Assembly: GCA_030040995.1 (NCBI GenBank) | Contig: JASHOS010000134.1 | Coordinates: 1 to 37,067 of the forward strand | DNA: 37,067 bases | Reading direction: 5' to 3' | From: Terriglobia bacterium | GTDB taxonomy: Bacteria; Acidobacteriota; Terriglobia; UBA7540 | Shown here: in pieces, positions 24,449-31,829 of the stretch | Numbering within the stretch: position 1 is the first letter of the stretch | Layout: every line of letters begins with the position of its first letter | Position numbers and translations under genes: made by a program | The notes under the pieces: model-generated | The model's input: only the letters and a program-made list of their open reading frames with translations | Database searches by the model: none | Told to the model about the DNA's origin: nothing

Positions 24449-25678
24449 CTACTGTCTGGGCGGAGATGGGGGAAACTCATGCGTGGGGTCGCCGCGAGAC
24501 CCGCTGGCGTCCATCAGGCTTTCGATCTGCACCAACTTCTCAGACTGCAGCTTTTGGGCGATCTCCAATTCGTGCCTATAGGCGTTCATTCGTTTCATTT
24601 TTTGGTACGTCCGCCCAAGAAGATAATGTGCCTCAGCCACAGTTGGCCGCAATTGAATTGCCGCCTGAAATTGCCCGACTGCGTCGTTATAGAGGCCCAG
24701 TTCCAGCAGCGACTTGCCAAGTTCCACACGGGTCCAAAAGTCACGAGGTTCACTCCCGGCAACTTCCTCAAAAAGCGGCAGTGCGCTTTTCGGATTCTCC
24801 TGCTTGAGATAGCAATCTGCCAAGTAAAATCGAGCTTCCTCGAACTCAGAGTCAGATTGTAACGTGCGAACGAATTCTGTCTCGGCTTGTGAAAATCGGT
24901 CGGTTTTCCAATAGATGAATCCAAGCGAAAAATGCACGAGTGCATTGTGAGGCGCTTGTCGCTCTGCGACTTCCAACTCTTGTAACGCCTCGCTGTAAGC
25001 CCCGGTTCCTTCATAGGCTTGGCTCTTCAGGATGTGCACCCAAAGGGAATGGGGCGCCAGCGATTCCAGGCGGTCGAAGGCGCCGAGAGCCTTACGGAAA
25101 TTCTTCGTCGCCATGTAGGCCCGGATAAGAAGATACTGCGTGCTAACATCTTGCGGCCCGATCTGCTCGGCTTCGAGCAATTGCCGGATGGCCGTCACAT
25201 AGTCGCCTACACCTATTGAAGCTACTGCCAACAACTCATGAGCCTGAAAGCTCGAGGGCTGAACCGCCGCTGCCTCTTTTAGCGGGACTACCGCCAGAGG
25301 AAAATCGGCCATCTTGATATACGCAATACCCAGGTTGAGGTTGGTCACATATTCAGTGGGGCTTGCCTGAAGCGCACGCTGGTAATATCGAATGCCTTCG
25401 CGGTAATGGTGGTGATTCACGTAGAGGGCGCCCAAGCGATTGAGCGCGGCGAGCGAATAGGGGCGAATTTTCAGAATCGATTCGTAAGCCGTGGCAGCCT
25501 GTGCCCACTTCCCTTGCGCTTCCAGTTGTTCAGCCTTCGCAGCCAGCCCTTGGACTGAGTTTTGAGCCCAAGCGTTTCCCATCAAGACGCAGAAAACCAC
25601 AGTAGCCATGGCTGGCAAAGGACATGCCCGAGCCTTAAGATGGTTTCTTACGTTTGCGGGGGGAGACGATTCTCTCAT
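24449..25678 (-). CDS. Secreted TPR-repeat protein
   Basis: A 409-residue protein with a signal peptide (PLPAMATVVFCVLMGNAWAQ) followed by about ten tetratricopeptide repeats from residue 42 to 390, for example ALNRLGALYVNHHHYREGIR, TNLNLGIAYIKMADFPLAV and AHYLLGRTYQKMKRMNAYRH. TPR arrays are protein-protein scaffolds; this one is probably periplasmic. The start at 25678 is preceded by no clear ribosome-binding site; a later start at ATG 25609 would leave the signal helix without a basic n-region, so 25678 is preferred. It is divergent from the DUF4838 gene (105 bp apart) and upstream of the TonB receptor. Its partner is unknown. Confidence 0.8.
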   Translation of the reverse strand: MRESSPPANVRNHLKARACPLPAMATVVFCVLMGNAWAQNSVQGLAAKAEQLEAQGKWAQAATAYESILKIRPYSLAALNRLGALYVNHHHYREGIRYYQRALQASPTEYVTNLNLGIAYIKMADFPLAVVPLKEAAAVQPSSFQAHELLAVASIGVGDYVTAIRQLLEAEQIGPQDVSTQYLLIRAYMATKNFRKALGAFDRLESLAPHSLWVHILKSQAYEGTGAYSEALQELEVAERQAPHNALVHFSLGFIYWKTDRFSQAETEFVRTLQSDSEFEEARFYLADCYLKQENPKSALPLFEEVAGSEPRDFWTRVELGKSLLELGLYNDAVGQFQAAIQLRPTVAEAHYLLGRTYQKMKRMNAYRHELEIAQKLQSEKLVQIESLMDASGSRGDPTHEFPPSPPRQ

Positions 25679-25783
25679 TCAACTACTACGCCTGCATATC
25701 TTAACCTTCGCCATGGACTTGTGCCAGAAGAACCGGCGCGAGCCGAACTGGTGTACGCACTTATGGAGTTTACAAGGTGAAAA

Positions 25784-28048
25784 ATGATAACTGGACATCA
25801 ATCACACGCCACAGCTTTCACTTTGTTGTTACTGGCTGCTCTGACGGTGTCAAGCCCTGTGATTGCCCAAAGGAGTCCATCGGCCGAATTACCACGGCCG
25901 CAGATTTCCATCATGGTTCCCCGGTCACGAGGTCCGGTGGTCACGTTTGCCGGGCGGGAGCTGGCCCGCTATCTGGGGCAGGTTACAGGTGAAGCCGTTC
26001 CCATCAATGCGCCGTCCGCGCGGCACCGTATCGACCTCGCTTTTATTCCTGCCAGCACTCGCGCGGCAGTGGCCCTGTCACTGCGCAGCAGCCTTGACCG
26101 GCTCCCGCAAGACGGCTTCATCATTCGCTCGCTGGGACGGGACATCATCATTCTAGGACAAGGCGGCAGGGGTGACCTTTACGGCAGTTACGCCTTCCTC
26201 GAAACGCTGGGAGTGCGCTGGTTTTTTCCGGGTAAAGCATACGAGGTGGTTCCTCACAAACAGATTGCGTGGGATAAAGCTCTCAACATCTCCGAATCTC
26301 CGTCGTTCCCGGAGCGAATCCTGTTCTATTGGCCCAACAACTACTGCTCCGTACAGGACTGGATCGATTACGCCGCCAAAGCGAGGCTGAATCGGATTGC
26401 CTTTCATTATACGTGGCCGGCTCGCGACTGGTACATCGACCTCCGGCAACGGCTCTTACCGGAATTGAGAGAGCGCGGCATGGAAATTGAAGTCGGCGGG
26501 CATTTTCTCTCGAGTTTCCTGCCGAGAGATCTCTTCGAGCAACATCCGGATTGGTTTCGCAGGAACCGCCAGGGTCAGCGAGTGAACGATTTCAACCTCA
26601 ACCCCTTCAGTTCCCGCGCACTCGCTTACTTAACTTCGGGAGCTATCAGGTATCTCATTCAGATGCCTGATGCAGAACTCTACCATCTTTGGCCGGACGA
26701 CATCGAAGACGGGGGCTGGACCCATGAGCCGGGCAAGGCGCAATATACAGCTTCGGACCAGTCCCTATTGGTGGCGAACGATCTTGTGACACGCCTTCGC
26801 CGCCGGCTGCCCAACGCTGATCTCTCATTTTTGGCCTATCATGACACGGTTTATCCGCCCCGGGTCGTTAAGCCGGCGAACGGAATCGTCTATTTGTACG
26901 CGCCGCGCGAACGCTGCTACGCCCACGCGCTGAACGATCCCGCGTGCCCTTTAAATCAGCAGTACAGCAAGGCGCTCGAGCGCGCCCTTCCCGCGTTCGG
27001 CGCCGCGCACGCTGAAGTGTTTGAGTATTACGTAGATGAAATTCTTTACGAGAACTTACAGCCGCCCCTACCTGAAGTACTACAAGCAGATGCGCAATAC
27101 TACCATCGGCTTGGAATCCCGGCCTTGGGTGCCTTGATGACAAACACGAGCGCGTTCGCGACGCCCATGGTGAACCTATATCTTTACCCACAAGTGCTCT
27201 GGAACGTCCAAGCTGATCTGGGTGAGAGCCTTCAGGATTATGCTCGCGTCTATTTCGGCGATCCGGCTCTCGGTGCCTACTTCGAGAAACTAAGTTCCGG
27301 GCTCGAAGACGTGCTGAAAACCTGCCAGTATACCCACCCGGGAGACGCTTGGGATTCTGAAGAAGTGAAGAACGAAAGCGACGAGGCACTAGGCTATCAC
27401 GTGCGCGGGATTCGTGCAGGAATCGAAGGACCGCTCACGCAGGCTGCCCTGTCACTCGATGGAGCCCTCCGCCACGCATCCTTGGATGTCTACCGGCAGC
27501 GGCTCGCGAACGAAAAACGCGAGATGGATTTTACGCTTCTCCAAACTCGCCTTTACTACCACCTCCTGAACGGCCAATGGCTGTACCGAAAGTACAAAGA
27601 ACGCGGCGATGCAGAAATGGGCCTCAGAGCAGTCGGGGAATACGTGCTGGCCCATCGGACGAGGCAACAAATCTGGGAATATATAGGCCATGCGAACTTG
27701 AAGGGGCAGCCGTTAGTGCCTTCGCTGGCCGCACTTCACGACGAGATCGCCGGACTTGTGGATGGGAAGTACTCCGTCGATCCATTAGCCGAGCAGCTTC
27801 TCCACGGCGTGGGCGGCTCCATGGTTTCCGGGCCACTGGGATCCGAAGCCATCCTGTGGAGTGACGCTGCTCATTCAGGTCCGTTTCGCGCGGCCTCTTC
27901 GGAAGTGAAATGGGAAAACGAATTTGGCAATCCGCTTTCGGTCCGCTCTATCAAGCTGAGCAGTTTTCCGGTAGTTGTGCAGGCGCGCGGCATGGCGGCT
28001 GACAAGCTATTTGACGTATTATTGGCAGCCCAGCTCTCCTCCCATTAG
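25784..28048 (+). CDS. Secreted DUF4838 protein, alpha-glucuronidase-like
   Basis: A 754-residue exported protein. The signal peptide ends near SSPVIAQ. Residues about 30-130 look like the small N-terminal domain of GH67/GH20-type enzymes (FAGRELARYLGQVTGEAVPI, IIILGQGGRGDLYGSYAFLE, GVRWFFPG). A (beta/alpha)8-like DUF4838 domain follows (ERILFYWPNNY, RLNRIAFHYTWPARDWY, LWPDDIEDGGW, FEYYVDEILYENL). DUF4838 proteins are thought to act on carbohydrates but activity is poorly defined. AAGGTG lies 5 bases before the ATG. The TonB receptor and TPR protein nearby suggest a polysaccharide-related locus, which is inference. Confidence 0.8.
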   Translation: MITGHQSHATAFTLLLLAALTVSSPVIAQRSPSAELPRPQISIMVPRSRGPVVTFAGRELARYLGQVTGEAVPINAPSARHRIDLAFIPASTRAAVALSLRSSLDRLPQDGFIIRSLGRDIIILGQGGRGDLYGSYAFLETLGVRWFFPGKAYEVVPHKQIAWDKALNISESPSFPERILFYWPNNYCSVQDWIDYAAKARLNRIAFHYTWPARDWYIDLRQRLLPELRERGMEIEVGGHFLSSFLPRDLFEQHPDWFRRNRQGQRVNDFNLNPFSSRALAYLTSGAIRYLIQMPDAELYHLWPDDIEDGGWTHEPGKAQYTASDQSLLVANDLVTRLRRRLPNADLSFLAYHDTVYPPRVVKPANGIVYLYAPRERCYAHALNDPACPLNQQYSKALERALPAFGAAHAEVFEYYVDEILYENLQPPLPEVLQADAQYYHRLGIPALGALMTNTSAFATPMVNLYLYPQVLWNVQADLGESLQDYARVYFGDPALGAYFEKLSSGLEDVLKTCQYTHPGDAWDSEEVKNESDEALGYHVRGIRAGIEGPLTQAALSLDGALRHASLDVYRQRLANEKREMDFTLLQTRLYYHLLNGQWLYRKYKERGDAEMGLRAVGEYVLAHRTRQQIWEYIGHANLKGQPLVPSLAALHDEIAGLVDGKYSVDPLAEQLLHGVGGSMVSGPLGSEAILWSDAAHSGPFRAASSEVKWENEFGNPLSVRSIKLSSFPVVVQARGMAADKLFDVLLAAQLSSH

Positions 28049-28182
28049 GGCGCGCCGGAAGATTGCTCGGGTGGCTTCGACGCGGCGGGCCGGGTGCGGC
28101 TCCGCCATAGACGCGGTGGAACGTGCTTTTGCATAAAGGCCACCTTGGGTTGCGCCCGGGAACTCGCAGATTTGGAGGCGCG

Positions 28183-28275
28183 AAGGACCGCTGCTCTATG
28201 ATAGCCCTGGGCGTTGCCCAGGGAATCGGGTCTGCCTTGCGACAACGACGCCTGAAGGGGTGACCTAAAGCCCCC
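28183..28275. repeat. GGCCGCTCTA-type palindromic element, second copy (inverted)
   Basis: Contains GACCGCTGCTCTATGATAGC, CCTGGGC-gtt-GCCCAGG and GGTCTGCCTTGC. Its reverse complement matches 7705-7760 closely. It abuts the stop codon of the following reverse-strand gene. No gene is seen in 28049-28275. Confidence 0.7.
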
Positions 28276-29130
28276 TCAATACCCTGATGAGTTGTGCTGC
28301 TTCAGTTGTTGGGTAAGAAGCTGAAGCTGCTGTGGGGAAACGTGGATCTCGCCCTCCAGTACAAGGCCCAAACTGCCGGCACCCTGATCGCGGAACCGGG
28401 CATTGCGGATCGTCACAAAACCTTGGGCTGCCGGCGGGAGCGTCACACTGAGTTTCGTGCCTTTTTGCATCGCCGAGACGAGCGCCGCGTTCATTCGTTT
28501 GCGCAACATCGCTCCGACTGTTCCCGAACGGAGCAAGTCACCGAGCGGGCCCTGAGCCTGAACCGCCACCACTTGCGGCGCCAGCCGCAAGGTGACGCCA
28601 CCCTCAATAACCGGGGTTAGCCTCAGCGCAATCATCCCGTTTCCGCCAACCAGCTTCCGGCTCACTCGTTTGCCAAATATCTTGGCGCAGGCCCAACGCT
28701 CGTAATGAAATTGCGTGGTCAGCACGCTGGACGGCCCGGCAGGAACGAGCGTGGCGCGCTGGATAAAGATGCGGTCGCCGCAAGGCTCGGACCGGTTCAG
28801 TTGAGAACGCAGCAGGCCGGTTACATTCTCCTGAAGGTCAGAGAGGTCCGCGGCCAGATGGAGCTCGAAGACACCCCCGCCGCTGTTTCTCGGAGCGGCG
28901 AAGATCGCTCCCCGGGTCGTAATCGTGACGGGCTGGTTGGCAATCCTCAACGTGCTCCTCACGGGCGGAATCCTGACACTGAAGTTCTGAGCGATTGCAG
29001 CAGACGGGCATACTTGCAGGGCGACAACGACGGCGAAGGCGGCGCCGAGCCCTCGCCAAGCCGCGCGTTTGGCAGGTTGGCCGGGACGGCGCACCAAGAG
29101 TGATTGCCGATTTGACGTAGCGCCGGGCAT
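28276..29130 (-). CDS. Secreted hypothetical protein
   Basis: About 284 residues from ATG 29130. A basic n-region and hydrophobic stretch (GLGAAFAVVVALQVCPSAA, ending AIAQ) form a signal peptide. The mature part is rich in beta-type residues (STLRIANQPVTITTRGAIFA, GGVFELHLAADLSDLQENVT) and ends SPQQLQLLTQQLKQHNSSGY. The repeated strands and GEIHVSPQQLQLL suggest a lipid- or protein-binding periplasmic fold, but I recognise no family. The chosen ATG lies inside a REP element (29117-29166); TTG 29094 or GTG 29091 would start after it and still keep the signal peptide. No convincing ribosome-binding site decides between them. Confidence 0.6.
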   Translation of the reverse strand: MPGATSNRQSLLVRRPGQPAKRAAWRGLGAAFAVVVALQVCPSAAIAQNFSVRIPPVRSTLRIANQPVTITTRGAIFAAPRNSGGGVFELHLAADLSDLQENVTGLLRSQLNRSEPCGDRIFIQRATLVPAGPSSVLTTQFHYERWACAKIFGKRVSRKLVGGNGMIALRLTPVIEGGVTLRLAPQVVAVQAQGPLGDLLRSGTVGAMLRKRMNAALVSAMQKGTKLSVTLPPAAQGFVTIRNARFRDQGAGSLGLVLEGEIHVSPQQLQLLTQQLKQHNSSGY

Positions 29131-29166
29131 TAGCCCCGCATGTGCTGCCCCGAAGGGCGGTGCTAC
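29117..29166. repeat. Double-hairpin REP element overlapping a gene start
   Basis: GTAGCGCCGGGC begins and GGTGCTAC ends the element, as in the copies at 2679 and 36249. It contains the ATG (complement at 29128-29130) of the neighbouring secreted protein in one reading. Confidence 0.7.
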
Positions 29167-29365
29167 AATTTGTGTCGTTCTATTTAGCACAATTCAACCA
29201 ACTCCCGAAAACTCCTGTAATAGACCCCAAAATTCTCTATAGATGCATTGCCGGGTAGCCGGGCTGCCTCGGGCAAACAAACCCGATTCGCGTCTTGCCA
29301 GGGCGCCGAAAAACTTCGCCAAGTCGGCGTAGCGGCAATTTTAGATCACCACGAACCCAACTGCT

Positions 29366-29487
29366 CTCAACGGCAGGGTGGCGGCATAAAGCCGCCGCTA
29401 CATGTCTTTTCAGAGGCCTGTTAAGTTCTCAACGGCAGAATGGCGGCATGAAGCCGCCGCTACACGTTTTTCAGCAGCCCGTTAAGT
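29366..29487. repeat. Tandem 62-bp repeat at the end of the LptF-LptG gene
   Basis: Two units beginning CTCAACGGCAG (29366 and 29428), each with a GGCGGC-ataa/atga-GCCGCC hairpin and ending GTTAAGT. The second unit includes the LptF-LptG stop codon. The rest of the gap 29131-29365 shows only the REP at 29117-29166 and nothing else recognisable. Confidence 0.8.
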
Positions 29488-31806
29488 GCGGATGCGCAGG
29501 AGAAGATAGCCACCGCCGAGTCCAAACAGAATGTCGGGCGTCCAGGCTGCGGCCACGGCAGGCAATTGGCTAAGGTTTCCCATCGCTTGAAAGAGGCTGG
29601 AGATGGACCAGTAAGCGATGGCGATCGCGAGGCTTAACGCGATGCCGGATAGCGCTCCCTTTCGCCCGACCGTGAACGCGAAAGGAATACCGATGAGGGC
29701 CACGACCAAGGCGACGAGCGGGTAGGAAAATTTCCGATAGAACTGCACGGTCAGGCGCACCACATCGAAGCCGCTTTGACGCAACTCTTCGATATAGCGC
29801 CGCAGCTCGAGCACGCTCATCTGCTCCGACGTGCGCGCCTGTTGGCCGAAGTAAGACGGGGTTTCCGTAAGGGTCCGGAAGCCCGCCACGGAAAACTGTT
29901 GATAGCTCGTCTCCCGGTCGCCTTGAATCTGTCGTTTCCAGCCGTTCTCGAGAATCCATTCATGAACGTGCGGCTCCCAAAACGCGCGTTGAGCGTAAAT
30001 GCGTCCCGTGATGTGGAAGGAGGGGTTGAGGCTGAACACCGAGAGATTAGCGAAGACGGCGTGGTCGGGGTCGAAAAAACGATAGTTGTAAATGCGGTTC
30101 GACTGGCCAAAGATCCACTGCCACCCCGGGTGCAGAAAGGTCTGGGCTGGGCGGCCTTGAATCTCGTTGCGGAGAGCGTCCTGCCTTTGATTGGCGGCGG
30201 GAAGGTACCGGTCTCCCAGGACGAACATCAACCCGCTCACAACGGCCGCCGCCAAGGCAATAGGCAGCGCGATCCGGTAGAGGCTGATGCCCGCAGACTT
30301 CATGGCGATCGTCTGGCTCGTCTTGGTCAGCAGGCTCAGGGTAACTAAAGTAGCCACCAAAACGCTCAGCGGCAGCACCAGATAAGTGATTTGCGGAAGG
30401 AGAGCCACATAGTATCTGAAAACCAGGCCGGCGGTGGCATGGCTGCGCACAATATAATTCAATAGCTGAAAAAAATCGAAGATGATGTAGATGCCGGTCA
30501 GTGCGATTTCCATGACCACACAGTAAAATATCCACTCCCGGACGATATAGAGGTCGAGGATCTGAATAAAGCCTCCGCCGGCGCCGGCACGAACGCGGCG
30601 GGGTCTGAGCAACACTTGAAGAGGCGTGAACCTTGCCTTCTTGAGCCGGGGCAGCCTGAAATGCCTGAACCTCTCCGCAAACCCGGCTGCCAGACGAGAC
30701 GCCCAGCGCGATTGAGATGGCGCCACGCGCATCGCCCGTACCATGAACAGGCCACCTAGTCCGAAGATGAGATTCGCAGCCCAGAGTCCGGCCTCCGGAT
30801 TGATGCGGCCTTGTTTGGCGAAGCCCATCCCGAGCGCCATGATGACGTAATAGATGAACACCAGAAGAATCGCCAGCAGCACTCCGACGGACTTCCCTCC
30901 CCCGCGCCTGACCAATGATAAAGGCAGTCCTACCCAGGCCAACGCCAGGCAGGCAAGCGGCAGCGCGAGGCGGGAGTTAAGCTCCACCAGACCGTCGCGG
31001 CGGTAACGAGGATTTTGGATGTAGCGGAGCAATTGCGGCAACTGCTGTGCAGGCGCCGGCCGCAGGCTCGGCATTGTGGCCGTTTCCCGTGCCGTGGCAA
31101 TATGAATGTCCATGTTGGCGAAGGAGTTCACGTTGTAATCGCGTGGATTCTGCGGGTCGAACGTTTGGGTGGTTCCCCGTTCGAGGTGCAGAATGTAACC
31201 GCCGCCCGCACGGTCGCTCACGAGATAACCGCTTTGAGCCAGGGTTATTTCCGAGCTATCGGGATGCGTCGTATCCGCGATAAAGACTCCCTTCCAGCGC
31301 GAACCCGAATCCCTGACGTCCCGGAGATAGAGAAGAAGGTGCGGGAACTGCTCGATGAAAACGCGAGGTTGGATCTCATAAGGGAGTTGCGTCGATTCGA
31401 GCGTGTCCTCCATGCGCATCAGTTTCCATGCCGAAGCCGGCGCCAGAACCATGCTCATGGCGGAAGCAACGAGACAGCCCAGGACCGCATAAAGCATCAC
31501 CGGTCGCGCGAACTGGCCAAAGGTTACGCCCGCCGCCCGCGCCGCAATCACTTCCCCGTCCGCGCCCATACGGCTGAGCCCGACCAGCGTGCCGAGCAGA
31601 ATGGCAATCGGGATGGTAATCACCAGAACTTCCGGAATGGGCAGGAGGAGCAATATAACGAGGTCCGACGCGCCCATTCCCCGGCGGACCACCAGCTCCA
31701 GCAGCCGGTTCAGCTTCGGAAAGTAGATGACGAAGGTGAAAATGACAAGGCCCAGAAGTGTATGGGAAGAGACCTCTTTCAGAATGTAGCGCGTGAGAAT
31801 CCTCAT
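29482..31806 (-). CDS. LptF-LptG fusion, lipopolysaccharide export permease (YjgP/YjgQ)
   Basis: A 774-residue protein with two tandem YjgP/YjgQ permease domains. Domain 1 (about 1-365) starts MRILTRYILKEVSSHTLLGL and has membrane helices, a periplasmic beta-jellyroll (about 130-260) and more helices. Domain 2 starts near residue 410 (FIQILDLYIVREWIFYCVVM) and repeats that layout through GIPFAFTVGRKGALSGIALS. In separate form LptF and LptG pair with LptB ATPase to extract LPS from the inner membrane and pass it to LptC and LptA. Here both halves are one chain, joined by a basic linker (about 365-405). The N-terminus is canonical but no ribosome-binding site is seen. The start lies 23 bp from the divergent GH57 start. 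Confidence 0.92.
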   Translation of the reverse strand: MRILTRYILKEVSSHTLLGLVIFTFVIYFPKLNRLLELVVRRGMGASDLVILLLLPIPEVLVITIPIAILLGTLVGLSRMGADGEVIAARAAGVTFGQFARPVMLYAVLGCLVASAMSMVLAPASAWKLMRMEDTLESTQLPYEIQPRVFIEQFPHLLLYLRDVRDSGSRWKGVFIADTTHPDSSEITLAQSGYLVSDRAGGGYILHLERGTTQTFDPQNPRDYNVNSFANMDIHIATARETATMPSLRPAPAQQLPQLLRYIQNPRYRRDGLVELNSRLALPLACLALAWVGLPLSLVRRGGGKSVGVLLAILLVFIYYVIMALGMGFAKQGRINPEAGLWAANLIFGLGGLFMVRAMRVAPSQSRWASRLAAGFAERFRHFRLPRLKKARFTPLQVLLRPRRVRAGAGGGFIQILDLYIVREWIFYCVVMEIALTGIYIIFDFFQLLNYIVRSHATAGLVFRYYVALLPQITYLVLPLSVLVATLVTLSLLTKTSQTIAMKSAGISLYRIALPIALAAAVVSGLMFVLGDRYLPAANQRQDALRNEIQGRPAQTFLHPGWQWIFGQSNRIYNYRFFDPDHAVFANLSVFSLNPSFHITGRIYAQRAFWEPHVHEWILENGWKRQIQGDRETSYQQFSVAGFRTLTETPSYFGQQARTSEQMSVLELRRYIEELRQSGFDVVRLTVQFYRKFSYPLVALVVALIGIPFAFTVGRKGALSGIALSLAIAIAYWSISSLFQAMGNLSQLPAVAAAWTPDILFGLGGGYLLLRIRT

Positions 31807-31829
31807 TAGAAGGAGTATATCGCAACCCT

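Noticed and set aside
24292-24807. 171-residue + strand frame
   Set aside because: It is antisense to the TPR gene, whose repeats are clear, and starts in non-coding DNA.
26868-27389. 173-residue Arg-rich - strand frame
   Set aside because: It is antisense to the DUF4838 domain and has the composition expected of a shadow frame.
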